Of a stretch of 64,000 nt of DNA, positions 53,195 to 62,016 are shown in pieces. Numbering within the stretch: position 1 is the first letter of the stretch; each line of letters begins with the position of its first letter. The position numbers were made by a program, and so were the translations under genes. Origin of the DNA: DATGSL01 sp964645585 (lineage in GTDB: Bacteria; Verrucomicrobiota; Verrucomicrobiia; Opitutales; T3Sed10-336); NCBI GenBank assembly GCA_964645585.1, contig CAZYAN010000009.1, positions 24,197 through 88,196 of the forward strand. Reading direction: 5' to 3'. The notes below the pieces were generated by a model. The model was given only the letters and a program-made list of their open reading frames with translations. It did no database searches and was not told the DNA's origin.

Positions 53195-53563
53195 ATGATT
53201 TCAACGCGAACCCACGGAATTCTTGACTACGTGATCGGAGCCTTGCTGATTATCGCGCCTTGGCTCCTAGGCTTTGCCGATGGCGGCGCCGCGATGTGGA
53301 CGCCGATTCTGATCGGAGCGGCCATCATCGCTTCCGCGCTGTTCACCAAATACGAACTTGGGGTGGTTCGAGCGCTCCCGATGCGTGTCCATCTCGGACT
53401 GGATATCGTGCTCGGCATCTTCCTCGCACTCTCACCATGGCTCTTGGGCTTCTCAGAGCTCGTGTGGGCTCCGCACCTGATCGTCGGGCTCATCGTCCTC
53501 GGGAGCGGAATGATGACCCACAAGACATCTCCCCTCGAACAGGCAACCATTCGCCATCCCTGA
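53195..53563 (+). CDS. SPW-repeat membrane protein
   Basis: A 122-residue inner-membrane protein; GGAGG eight bases before the ATG decides this start. Four TM helices form two repeats, each with a PWLLGF motif: IIAPWLLGFADGG near residue 20 and LSPWLLGFSELVW near residue 80. That is the signature of the SPW family. The family has no proven function; members often sit with stress genes. The gene is flanked by the scarred tRNA region downstream and appears monocistronic. Confidence 0.85.
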   Translation: MISTRTHGILDYVIGALLIIAPWLLGFADGGAAMWTPILIGAAIIASALFTKYELGVVRALPMRVHLGLDIVLGIFLALSPWLLGFSELVWAPHLIVGLIVLGSGMMTHKTSPLEQATIRHP

Positions 53564-53593
53564 CCGCCAGATTCACGGGGTTAGTGCGCTGGG

Positions 53594-53665
53594 AACGCTG
53601 GAAGATTCGCTCGCTTCGCGCCAGCGTGCGGGCGCCCCTGTCCGCCTTGGAAATAACCCGCACGC
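53594..53665. other. two overlapping, mutually exclusive hairpins after the SPW gene
   Basis: CGCTGG at 53596-53601 can pair with CCAGCG at 53621-53626. GCGTGCGGG at 53624-53632 can pair with CCCGCACGC at 53657-53665. The two stems share bases 53624-53626, so both cannot form fully at once. There is no T-run, so this is not a standard terminator. Confidence 0.4.
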
Positions 53666-53713
53666 GCAATCGGCAGGGTGCGTCGTCTACCATGATCGCG
53701 CGCCGCTCATGAA

Positions 53714-53787
53714 CCGAGCGGTGTGCATGGCTATTTGTGTGAGCGTCCCAACCGTATCGCGAGGGTTCGACTCCCTCCGCCCGGACC
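53714..53787 (+). pseudogene. degenerate tRNA-Gly copy
   Basis: The segment aligns with the intact tRNA-Gly at 54273-54347 but lies on the opposite strand. Bases 53760-53783 match 24 bases of its T-arm and acceptor exactly, and GGCTATT, GTGAGC and TCCCAA of the D-arm and anticodon region recur. The acceptor has one mismatch, the anticodon stem is disrupted and the CCA is incomplete. This makes a working tRNA unlikely. Confidence 0.7.
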
Positions 53788-53920
53788 GTTCTAGCTTCGA
53801 CCGATGATCCCGACCCCAAGTTACGAGACGCACTTGACTTACGAAGATGCGTTTCACAGAATCCACTAAACTGCTTTTCCACATGACACCCTTTTCTGGT
53901 GCCCCGAAGCTATCAGCCAG

Positions 53921-54250
53921 ATGGGTGGCCAACTCGTCTCCCTCGTTCAAACCTCCTACGCGCTCAACCGCTTCATCACTGGACACATCATCACGAAAAC
54001 CGGCCCCCTCACCATCGAACGCATCGAAGACCAGTCGATGGTCCTGCTCGGCGGCGACGGCTCCCGGCAAAACGACCACTACCGCCCATGGATCGATTCC
54101 GACGGCGCCTCAAACGCGGATCCCCTTCACGGCAACAACGCCAACATCCTCTACGTCGACGGCCACGTTTCCCCCATGAGCCGGAAAGAGTGGGAAGATC
54201 TCCGCTCCGACAAAGACAATATCTTCTGGTACAACCCGAGCTACTACTGA
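53921..54250 (+). pseudogene. 3' remnant of an H-X9-DG type pseudopilin gene
   Basis: The frame keeps the C-terminal part of a pseudopilin-like protein, with SYALNRFITG and the closing HGNNANILYVDGHV, the H-X9-DG motif. The conserved N-terminal methylation signal and helix (FTLIELLVVIAIIAIL-type) are absent from the preceding sequence in all frames I could follow. An ATG exists at 53921, but no ribosome binding site is seen, so this is a truncated leftover. Such pseudopilins are very abundant in PVC bacteria. It is enclosed by the degenerate and intact tRNA-Gly copies. Confidence 0.7.
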
Positions 54251-54272
54251 GCCCTCGAAGCGGAAGGGTGAC

Positions 54273-54347
54273 TGGTGCGGGCGGAGGGAGTCGAACCCTC
54301 GTCTCAAGCTTGGGAAGCTCACATAATAGCCGTTATACGACGCCCGC
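54273..54347 (-). tRNA. tRNA-Gly (anticodon CCC)
   Basis: On the minus strand, acceptor GCGGGCG pairs with CGCCCGC, and the discriminator is A with CCA encoded. The anticodon loop TTCCCAA gives CCC. The T-arm is GAGGGTTCGACTCCCTC. The anticodon stem uses two G-U pairs. Confidence 0.93.
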
Positions 54348-54425
54348 TTCCGTCAAATAACGCTCCCTAGCAATCGACCGTTTGCGGATTTTTTCAAGCC
54401 GAAAACGCAGGTCGCGACAGCCTGC

Positions 54426-55691
54426 TCATTCATGGCGCAAAGCGATGATCGGGTCCAAACCGGCCGCGCGGATCGCGGGATAGAGTCCGAACGTCACACC
54501 GACCGCGATACTTACGCCAAAGGAGAGGACGATCGAATACACCGGAACGACCGTCGGCATCCCAGAGAGCTGTTCGATAATCTGCGGGACGATGACCCCC
54601 GCGACGATGCCGATCAATCCGCCCGTGCTCGACAAAACGACGGTTTCAACAAGGAATTGACCGACGATCTGCGCCCGCCTCGCGCCGAGCGCCCGGCGGA
54701 CGCCGATCTCGCGCGTCCGCTCCGTCACCGACGCGAGCATGATGTTCATGATGCCGATCCCCCCGACAAGCAAACTGATTCCCGCGATCGATCCGAGGAC
54801 AATATTAAACGTGCGCTGCGTCTGCTCCGCCTCCCGCAGAAGCGCGAGGGGAACACTGACCCGGTAATCCTCCCGCTGGTGAAACCGCGCGAGCATTTTC
54901 TGAATCGCCGCGGCTGTGGACTCCACATTCTTGATGCTGTCGACCTCCACCACCAATTGGTGCAGCTCCACCCGGGAACGCTCCGTCGAACCTTCGCGGC
55001 GCCGAATGACCACATCGCCAAATCGCTCGCGAGCGGTTGTCATCGGGATATACGCGTCAATCGCCTGGTCCGGCGTCTGCACGCCGCCGACCGTCCCGCC
55101 AGAATCGCTGCGGATAATCCCAACCACCTTGTAATAATTTTGCCCGATCCGGATGCTGTGCCCCATCGCTTCCTCCGTCGCGAGAAGGCGCCGGGCTGAC
55201 TCCTCCGTCAATACACACACATTCGCCCGATCACGCATGTCGCTTTCACTCAGGCGACGGCCGGCGACCAAATCCCGCTCAACCAGGTCGAACCAGTCCG
55301 GTGTCGTGCCGACAATCCGAAGCTCCATCCGTCTCGCCCCGACACGGGCTTCGTAGGGAATCAGCTTGGCCGGCACCATTCGCCGGACGTTGGGAATGGT
55401 TTCCTTGATGCGCAGCTCGTCATCGTACGTGAGCCCGTAAATACTCATTCGCACGCGCTCCGTTGCCCGGTCCTCCTGCGGCTGCAGCGAATAGATGATG
55501 ATATTTTGGCTCCCAAGGCGCCGAATGCGCTCCTGGGCCTCCCGGCTCGCCCCGGTCCCGACCGCAAGCATCGCGATAACGCTCCCGACGCCGAAAACGA
55601 CCCCCAGCATCGTCAAAAAGGAACGCAGCTTGTGCAGCAGCAGCGTCTTAACACCGAGTTGAATCAAACGAATGTGACGGGAAAAATTCAT
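54426..55691 (-). CDS. MacB-like ABC transporter permease (no ATPase domain)
   Basis: A 421-residue inner-membrane protein of the MacB/FtsX type VII ABC family. The first TM is near residues 20-45 (LHKLRSFLTMLGVVFGVGSV). A periplasmic MacB core covers about 50-280. Three C-terminal helices start at LGSIAGISLLVGGIGIMNIM, followed by the family motif SVTERTREIGVRRALGARR. The N-terminal ATPase found in E. coli MacB is absent, and no ATPase gene lies in this operon. It follows the HlyD-type adaptor gene by 50 bases; the two should form a tripartite exporter with the TolC-like protein. Confidence 0.9.
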   Translation of the reverse strand: MNFSRHIRLIQLGVKTLLLHKLRSFLTMLGVVFGVGSVIAMLAVGTGASREAQERIRRLGSQNIIIYSLQPQEDRATERVRMSIYGLTYDDELRIKETIPNVRRMVPAKLIPYEARVGARRMELRIVGTTPDWFDLVERDLVAGRRLSESDMRDRANVCVLTEESARRLLATEEAMGHSIRIGQNYYKVVGIIRSDSGGTVGGVQTPDQAIDAYIPMTTARERFGDVVIRRREGSTERSRVELHQLVVEVDSIKNVESTAAAIQKMLARFHQREDYRVSVPLALLREAEQTQRTFNIVLGSIAGISLLVGGIGIMNIMLASVTERTREIGVRRALGARRAQIVGQFLVETVVLSSTGGLIGIVAGVIVPQIIEQLSGMPTVVPVYSIVLSFGVSIAVGVTFGLYPAIRAAGLDPIIALRHE

Positions 55692-55741
55692 GAAAAGAGG
55701 AATCGTCAGCCTAAATCATACACGGGCGGCTCCCCTCTCGC

Positions 55742-57457
55742 CTATTCCGCATGGGCGCTCCGGTCCGCGCCCGCGGTTTCCGAGCCAGCAACATGCTCCT
55801 CCGCGGCCGGTGCTTCGTCGCCCGACTCATCCTCAGGGACCGTCTCCTCCATCGGCTTGTCATTCTCCATCCGATCGTAAAGTGGCGGCGCCAGCAAAAC
55901 CCGTTCGCCAGGCTCAAGGCCGCTGCGAATATGTACCATCCGATTGTTGTCATACCCGATTTCAACCGGGCGCGCGACCGGCGGGCCGCCCTTCTCCGGA
56001 AGGAGGTACACGTAGTGCTGATCGTTATATTTGATGACCGCCTGCAACGGCACGTAAACCACGTCCTTCAGTTCGTCGATGACCACCTCCACCCGGCAGC
56101 TCATCCCGGTTCGCAGGCTGTGGGTGCCTGTGTCGATTTCGACTTCCGTCTTGTAGACCGTCAGATCCGGATTCAGCCAGACGCTTTGCGCGTCGGGCAT
56201 CGGCGCGATTTTCCGGACCCTGCCTTCAAAATAAGTGCCGGGCCGGGCGTCGACTGTGATCCGTGCAGGCATGCCGACAGAGATTCTGTCGAGGGAGGAT
56301 TCGTGAACAGAGATGTCCGCGACCATTCCTTCCGATGAGGGAAGATAAATCAGTTCCTGGCGTTCGCTGATCTCCTGTCCAGCCTGGAGCGGCTCGTTAT
56401 TGCCCCAGCGCCGCTGATTGGCGCTGGTTTCATACACGACCATCCCGGCGGCAGGAGCGCGAATCTTCGTGTAGGAAAGCTGCTGCTCGATTTCCGCCAG
56501 CTCGCGCTTCTCCTCTTCCAGCTTTTGGCGGGCCGAATCGAAATCCGCCTGCGCCTGCACAAGGTTCGCGTTCGCGGTCAATTTCACCCGGTCGAGCGCG
56601 CGCTCCGCCTGTTCGACATCGCTCCGCAACTGCTCCAGGTCCCGCCGGTGGGTGTACGTCTCCAGCAAGCGAAGCTGGCCTTCGGCGAGCTTCACCGCGA
56701 CGCGAGCGCGCTCCATGGCCAAGCGATCGCCCTCGACCTCGAGTTCGGTAATAAATTCCTGCTGTGCGAGGGCGACCGAATCCTCGTACTGCTGCTGCGC
56801 CCGGATCAGCTCCTCGCGGGCGAGCTCGATTTCCGAAATCAGTTTCTCGCGCGCCTGGGCATACTCCCCATCCGCGGCGAGGTCGGATTCTGACCCGCCG
56901 CCTTCCGCCTCGCCGACAGGATTCTCAAGTTCGATGCCGGCACCGGCGAGCGCTTCCTGATCGCCGAGATAGCGGGCAAGATCCAGCCTCGCCAGACGCA
57001 GGGTCAGCTCGGCCGCCGCAATGTCGCTCTCGTTCTGGCTTTTGGTGACCGCAAGCTGCTCGCGGGCGCGGATGAATGTCGCTTCCGCGTTTTGCACTTC
57101 GATCCGCGACTCAACCAGATCGTTCTCCAGTTTGCTCGAATCAAATTCAGCTAACAGGTCGCCTTCCTCAACCACGGTTCCCTCCGGTACGACCCAGATG
57201 ATCGTCGTCCGCCCTTTGATCCGGTTCGTGATGACTACCTGATCGCGGCTGCGCAAGGTGCCGGATTCGTTGACGCTGATCGTCAAATCTCCCCGCTTCG
57301 CTTCCGCCACCGGACCGTAGTCAGGAACTTCGCTGGTCATCCCCATCCAGGCCGTCACCGCGGCCCCGATAACCGCTAGTGCCGCCCCGAGAAAGATTCC
57401 CCGGCGAACGGCGCTCTTGCCCGGCTGCCTGTCTTTGGTTTCTGCTTCCGTCTTCAT
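55742..57457 (-). CDS. HlyD/MacA-like periplasmic adaptor
   Basis: A 571-residue membrane-fusion protein with one N-terminal TM (about 20-40). A first biotinyl-lipoyl half (GTVVEEGDLLAEFDSSKLEN) leads into a long alpha-hairpin (about 110-310, rich in Glu/Gln/Arg heptads). The second lipoyl half has SYTKIRAPAAGMVVYE, and beta-barrel domains follow. The hairpin carries an acidic Gly-rich insertion (VGEAEGGGSESDLAADGEY). The C-terminal tail is strongly acidic (about 535-571). It links the MacB-like permease to the TolC-like channel. It precedes the permease gene by 50 bases. Confidence 0.88.
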   Translation of the reverse strand: MKTEAETKDRQPGKSAVRRGIFLGAALAVIGAAVTAWMGMTSEVPDYGPVAEAKRGDLTISVNESGTLRSRDQVVITNRIKGRTTIIWVVPEGTVVEEGDLLAEFDSSKLENDLVESRIEVQNAEATFIRAREQLAVTKSQNESDIAAAELTLRLARLDLARYLGDQEALAGAGIELENPVGEAEGGGSESDLAADGEYAQAREKLISEIELAREELIRAQQQYEDSVALAQQEFITELEVEGDRLAMERARVAVKLAEGQLRLLETYTHRRDLEQLRSDVEQAERALDRVKLTANANLVQAQADFDSARQKLEEEKRELAEIEQQLSYTKIRAPAAGMVVYETSANQRRWGNNEPLQAGQEISERQELIYLPSSEGMVADISVHESSLDRISVGMPARITVDARPGTYFEGRVRKIAPMPDAQSVWLNPDLTVYKTEVEIDTGTHSLRTGMSCRVEVVIDELKDVVYVPLQAVIKYNDQHYVYLLPEKGGPPVARPVEIGYDNNRMVHIRSGLEPGERVLLAPPLYDRMENDKPMEETVPEDESGDEAPAAEEHVAGSETAGADRSAHAE

Positions 57458-57524
57458 CTGGTCAGTCCTGTTACTTGGGTAAAAATGCCAAATTCCCCGA
57501 TTGGTTTCTCAACTTTTCCAAATC

Positions 57525-59423
57525 TCACCCCTCTCCGCCGCCAAGCTCCGGTTCGCCGGCCGCTGCCGGATCAAATTCCTCCCACAGTCCTCGCTCGTTG
57601 ATCCCGAGCACCCCGAGATCTCGCTGGAATGCCAGCTCGGCGATCCGGTAGCTGACAAGCGCATCGACCCGGCTGTTCTGGGCATTGAGCAAATCTTCGT
57701 TCGCTTCAAGCACATCCCGGGTTTCGGCACGGCCGGCTTCCTGAAAGGCCTGCGCCTGGCGGACGCGGCGCTCAGCGATATCCAGCGCCCGCATGCGAAT
57801 CTGATAATTCTCGCGCTGCTGGAGAAGGTTGCGCAATCCGTTGCGAACGTCCAATTTTACTTGGTCTTCCAAGGCTTGAAGGTTGCGAACGGATTGCTCG
57901 ACTTCCAGCAGGCTCCGGCGGAACGCGAGGCCCTCGGCCCGTCGCGACCACGGAAGGTCCGCCTCCAGTCCGATCGAGTAGATCCCGGTCGACGACGGGT
58001 CGAGCCGCGCGTTGGCAAGCCCGGCGGAGCCGATTCCCCGGCGCTCACCGACAGAGGCGCTGCCGATCAAATTCAGCCCCGGCCGCAGCGCATCGGCCGC
58101 GACCACCACCCGCCGCTGAGCGTCCTCGACTTCGCCCTCGGCAATTCGCAGATCGAGCCGATTCTCCCACGCCAGCTCGATCGCGCGCGCCTCAGCGATT
58201 TCATAGCGGCCGCCGACTCCGTCGCCGCGCAACTTGAGTTCGTCCGTCGCGGCCGCGTCGGTGTCGCCCGCGTCACCCAAAATCGTGTCAGCCGCAAGCA
58301 GCAGCCGGTCGAGTTCCCCTTCGTCGAGTTCGATGCGCGCGTCGGTCGGCAACCCGAGAGTCAGTTTAAAATTGTCCAATTGTGTCTGGTAACGCTGTTG
58401 GGCGGCGATCCACTGCTCACGCGCCCGCAGGAGATCCTGCCGCGCTTGATCGACTTCAATCCCCGTCACGCGGCCGCGTTCGTAAAGAGCCTGCGTCCGA
58501 TTGACCAGCAACACCAGCCGGTTGTAATTGGCTTCCGCGTTCACGATCTGGTCCCGAGTCTGCAAAACCGAGAAAAACCCGTTGGCAACCTGAACCGCGT
58601 AATCGCGCTTAAACTCTTCGAACGCCAACAGCGCGTAGACCACGTCGCGCTCGGCCTGCGTTCGGGCCTCCGTCACAATGTGCCGGCCCGACCCGCGCAG
58701 GAGCGGCACTGTGATCGACGCGTCTCCAAACAGTCCGAGCGAGCTGTCGCGGCTGCCCGAAAGGAGGCGCACGAGATCGACAATCAGCCGGCCGCTCAAA
58801 CCGACCCCTGTTTCAAATGTCTTGTCGAAGCCAAATTCGCCCGACCCTTGCACCCCGGTCTCGTTGGCACCGTCGTCATGCCGCAGCAATCCTTCCAGGA
58901 AACCGGTAAAGGTTGTATCGAATGCATACCGCTCCAGATCGAGATTGAGCGCCGTTAGAAAGACGGATTCTTTTTGGTTCTGATACTCCCGGCTGTTCCC
59001 GGCCGCCAGCTGCAGCGCCTCGAGGAGGTCGATCGGCATCGCCTCATCCGGATCTCCCGGAATAAAGGGCGCCGGCGCCTCCAGCGCTTCTCCCGTTTCC
59101 GGCCAATGTTCGGGCTCTTCCAGCGCATCGGATCCGAGCGACGCGGGACTGTAGCGCGGCAGGTGCTGATCGAGCAGCAAGCGCTCCCGGAACGTGTCTT
59201 GCGGGCGCTCGATACTGAACGGCTCCGTCCGGCCGAGCGCCTTTGCCTGATGCTCTTCGATGATCCCCATCGCCGCCTGGTCGGCCCGTTCCCGGTGCTC
59301 CGCCGGCGTCCGGCATCCCGCGAGCGCCAAAGCAGCCAGCAACGCGCACGGAATCATCGTCGCGGCAGTCGCGTGTCCGAATCGCAATGGAGAATGGTTC
59401 TTTTGTCTGATTGAGCAGGTCAC
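57525..59423 (-). CDS. TolC-family outer-membrane lipoprotein
   Basis: A protein of about 632 residues with lipobox LALAGC and Cys after a hydrophobic MIPCALLAALA stretch, so it is likely lipid-anchored in the outer membrane. Two OEP repeats follow, with long coiled-coil helices (about 270-390 and 510-620), as in CusC/TolC-like channels. The start is uncertain: TTG 59453, GTG 59423, TTG 59387 or ATG 59357; the GTG gives a basic n-region. The C-terminus is Gly/Glu-rich. It is the first gene of the export operon, followed by the adaptor after about 67 bases. It is divergent from pyrB. Confidence 0.85.
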   Translation of the reverse strand: MTCSIRQKNHSPLRFGHATAATMIPCALLAALALAGCRTPAEHRERADQAAMGIIEEHQAKALGRTEPFSIERPQDTFRERLLLDQHLPRYSPASLGSDALEEPEHWPETGEALEAPAPFIPGDPDEAMPIDLLEALQLAAGNSREYQNQKESVFLTALNLDLERYAFDTTFTGFLEGLLRHDDGANETGVQGSGEFGFDKTFETGVGLSGRLIVDLVRLLSGSRDSSLGLFGDASITVPLLRGSGRHIVTEARTQAERDVVYALLAFEEFKRDYAVQVANGFFSVLQTRDQIVNAEANYNRLVLLVNRTQALYERGRVTGIEVDQARQDLLRAREQWIAAQQRYQTQLDNFKLTLGLPTDARIELDEGELDRLLLAADTILGDAGDTDAAATDELKLRGDGVGGRYEIAEARAIELAWENRLDLRIAEGEVEDAQRRVVVAADALRPGLNLIGSASVGERRGIGSAGLANARLDPSSTGIYSIGLEADLPWSRRAEGLAFRRSLLEVEQSVRNLQALEDQVKLDVRNGLRNLLQQRENYQIRMRALDIAERRVRQAQAFQEAGRAETRDVLEANEDLLNAQNSRVDALVSYRIAELAFQRDLGVLGINERGLWEEFDPAAAGEPELGGGEG

Positions 59424-59723
59424 TTTCCAACAACTGAATGAAGGCGGCCGCAAAAGGCCGTCTTCTCACGCATCGCTTTCACTTGGCATTGTCCAGAAAA
59501 AACGTGAAACACCGTGCCGCAAGCCAGGTTGCGTAAAAAGCCAAACGCTGTGGCGCCCGAATAGCGGCAAGATCTTCGAGCGGAGTCCGTTTTTCCTCTC
59601 ACAACATTGACAACAATCGCCGGGTTCGCGACAGATGGGAGCGATATCACGGTGCAGCTGGAACGTCCGATTCCCGGTTTGCGTTCGGTTGCGCCCGTAC
59701 ACAGAGTGTTGCGACGCTGGCGG

Positions 59724-60677
59724 ATGACTTGGCACAGAAAAGACCTGATTGCAATCGAAGACCTTACTCGCGAGGAAATTGACACGATTTTTCGCGTCAC
59801 CGCCTCCTTTAAGAAAGCCATTAATCGCGGCGATCGTGTCCCGGCTTTGCGAGGAAAAACCGTTGTCAATTTTTTCCTCGAACCGAGCACGCGTACGAGG
59901 ATCGCCTTCGAGATGGCGGCCAAACGTCTCGCCGCCGACATCGTTTTCCTCTCGGGCCCCGCCAGCAGCGTCGTCAAGGGGGAAACGCTTCGCGACACCG
60001 CCGAGAACATCCAGGCGCTCAACGCCGATATCATCGTCCTGCGGCACAGCGCCGCCGGAGCGCCGCTCTACCTGAGCCGGCTCGTCAAGATCCCGATCAT
60101 CAACGCCGGCGACGGCGCCCACGAACACCCGACCCAGGCGCTCCTCGATTGTTTCACGATGCAGGAGCACCTCGGCGATCTCGCCGGAAGAAAAGTCACA
60201 ATCCTCGGCGATATTCTTTTCAGCCGCGTCGCACGCTCCAACATCTGGGCGCTCCGCAAACTGGGCGCGGAGGTGACGCTCGCCGGACCCGCGACACTCG
60301 TGCCGGAATGCCTCACCACCCTCGGCGCGAGCGTTTCACACGACTTGAAATCCGCCCTGGCCGACGCGGACGCGGTCATGCTCCTTCGCATCCAGCACGA
60401 ACGCCAGAGTTCCTCCCACTTCCCTTCCCTCGGCGAATACACCAGCATGTTCGGCCTCAACAAAACCCGCGCCTCCTGGCTCAAACCCAATGCGATTATT
60501 ATGCATCCGGGACCGATCAACCGAGGAGTGGAGATTGACTCCGAGCTCGCCGACTCGCCCCGGTCCGTCATCCTGAAACAGGTCACCAACGGCGTCGCCG
60601 TGCGGATGGCCGTCCTGTATCTCTGTTCGAACGGAGACCCCGACGCCCTCGAGGAATTTGAATTCGACCATGCATAA
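59724..60677 (+). CDS. pyrB: aspartate carbamoyltransferase catalytic subunit
   Basis: A 317-residue enzyme that condenses carbamoyl phosphate and aspartate, the committed step of pyrimidine synthesis. The carbamoyl phosphate loop is FFLEPSTRTRIAFE (about residue 54), and HEHPTQALLDCFTM is the second family motif. The aspartate-binding LRIQHER is present. The ATG at 59724 is chosen because its product matches the family length; upstream codons form a TTG-started extension without motifs. No regulatory subunit pyrI is present. The stop overlaps the pyrC start by eight bases. Confidence 0.95.
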   Translation: MTWHRKDLIAIEDLTREEIDTIFRVTASFKKAINRGDRVPALRGKTVVNFFLEPSTRTRIAFEMAAKRLAADIVFLSGPASSVVKGETLRDTAENIQALNADIIVLRHSAAGAPLYLSRLVKIPIINAGDGAHEHPTQALLDCFTMQEHLGDLAGRKVTILGDILFSRVARSNIWALRKLGAEVTLAGPATLVPECLTTLGASVSHDLKSALADADAVMLLRIQHERQSSSHFPSLGEYTSMFGLNKTRASWLKPNAIIMHPGPINRGVEIDSELADSPRSVILKQVTNGVAVRMAVLYLCSNGDPDALEEFEFDHA

Positions 60678-61962
60678 GCCGCTCTGGATTCGCAACGGCC
60701 GGGTCATCGACCCGTCGCAAAATCTTGACGAGACGCGCGACATCTTCGTCCTCAACGGAAAAATCGCCGAGTCGCTGCCGGAAAGCCAGCTCTCCCGCTG
60801 CCGCGAAATCGACGCCGCCGGCCTCGTCGTCTGTCCAGGCCTGATCGATATTCACGTCCATTTTCGCGAGCCGGGTCAGACCCACAAGGAAACGATCCTC
60901 TCCGGATCGCGCGCCGCGGCCGCCGGCGGGTTTACCACCGTCGTCTGCATGCCGAACACGTCGCCGCCGGCCGACGACGCGGGAACGGTCCAATACATTC
61001 TCGACACGATCCGGCGCGACGCGGTCGTCAATGTCCATCCAACCGGCTGCATCACCGTCAACATGGAGGGGAGGAACCTCGCCCCGATCGGTTCGCTCAA
61101 ACGCGCGGGTGTCGTCGCGATCACCGACGACGGAAAGTGCGTGCAGAACAATGAAATCATGCGCCGGGCGGTCGAGTATGCGAAAATGTTCGACCTCCCC
61201 GTCATGGATCATTGCCAGGATGACAACCTCACCGAATCCGCGGTGATGAACGAGGGTGAATGGTCGACCCGGCTCGGGCTGAAGGGATGGCCGTCGGCCG
61301 GTGAGGATGTCATTGTATCCAGAAATGTAATACTTTCCACGCTGACCGGCGCGCACATCCACATGCAGCACATCAGCTCCGGCAATGCCGTCGATATTCT
61401 GCGCCGCGCCAAACAGCGGGGTGTCAATGTCACCGCCGAAGCGAGCCCGCATCACATTTCCCTGACCGACGAGTGCCTTCGCGATTACAACACCAATTGC
61501 AAAATGAACCCCCCGCTCCGGACCGAGGCGGACCGGCTCGCGATTATCGAAGGACTGAAGGACGGAACAATCGACTTGATCGCGACCGACCACGCGCCGC
61601 ACACCGATTACGAAAAGGACCGCGAGTTCGACTACGCGCCGTTCGGAATTATCGGACTGGAAACCGCGCTGGGCGTGACGCTGCAAACACTCGTCCATTC
61701 CGGCGAAATGAAACTGCCGGACGTGATTGATTTAATGACGCGCAAACCGGCCGCGATTATCAAGTCAGACCGGGGAACCTTGGTCGCCGGACGCGCCGGA
61801 GACGTCACGATCTTCGATCCGGACGAAGAATGGGTTTTCACCAAAGACGATATTTTCAGCCAGTCGAGCAATTCCCCCTGGCTCGACAAGCCACTGAAAG
61901 GCCGGGTCAAAATGACGATCGTCAGCGGCAGCGTGGTCTTCGACCGGATGCGCGACTCCTGA
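60670..61962 (+). CDS. pyrC: dihydroorotase, class I
   Basis: A 430-residue zinc amidohydrolase that closes the dihydroorotate ring. Metal ligands are in DIHVHFREPGQTHKE (HxH), and later MDHCQDDNL, HMQHISS and TDHAPHT supply the His and Asp residues. The length matches the long bacterial class I type usually found with pyrB. The ATG at 60670 lies inside the pyrB 3' end, so the pair is translationally coupled and should be co-regulated. The third adjacent step, pyrD, is not in the window. Confidence 0.95.
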   Translation: MHKPLWIRNGRVIDPSQNLDETRDIFVLNGKIAESLPESQLSRCREIDAAGLVVCPGLIDIHVHFREPGQTHKETILSGSRAAAAGGFTTVVCMPNTSPPADDAGTVQYILDTIRRDAVVNVHPTGCITVNMEGRNLAPIGSLKRAGVVAITDDGKCVQNNEIMRRAVEYAKMFDLPVMDHCQDDNLTESAVMNEGEWSTRLGLKGWPSAGEDVIVSRNVILSTLTGAHIHMQHISSGNAVDILRRAKQRGVNVTAEASPHHISLTDECLRDYNTNCKMNPPLRTEADRLAIIEGLKDGTIDLIATDHAPHTDYEKDREFDYAPFGIIGLETALGVTLQTLVHSGEMKLPDVIDLMTRKPAAIIKSDRGTLVAGRAGDVTIFDPDEEWVFTKDDIFSQSSNSPWLDKPLKGRVKMTIVSGSVVFDRMRDS

Positions 61963-62016
61963 TTGACGTCGTCACCAAGAAGCCGGGCCCGAGGACCGCG
62001 TGGACCGACAGACATC

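Noticed and set aside
53490..53882. minus-strand frame with RAEGVEPSRY
   Set aside because: This peptide is a known false translation of tRNA antisense; it coincides with the degenerate tRNA-Gly copy.
53899..54360. plus-strand frame of 153 codons ending over tRNA-Gly
   Set aside because: Its end is antisense tRNA sequence, and the frame competes with the H-X9-DG remnant.
59607..59636. TTGACA as -35 for pyrB
   Set aside because: No acceptable -10 hexamer at 16-18 bases; left unplaced.
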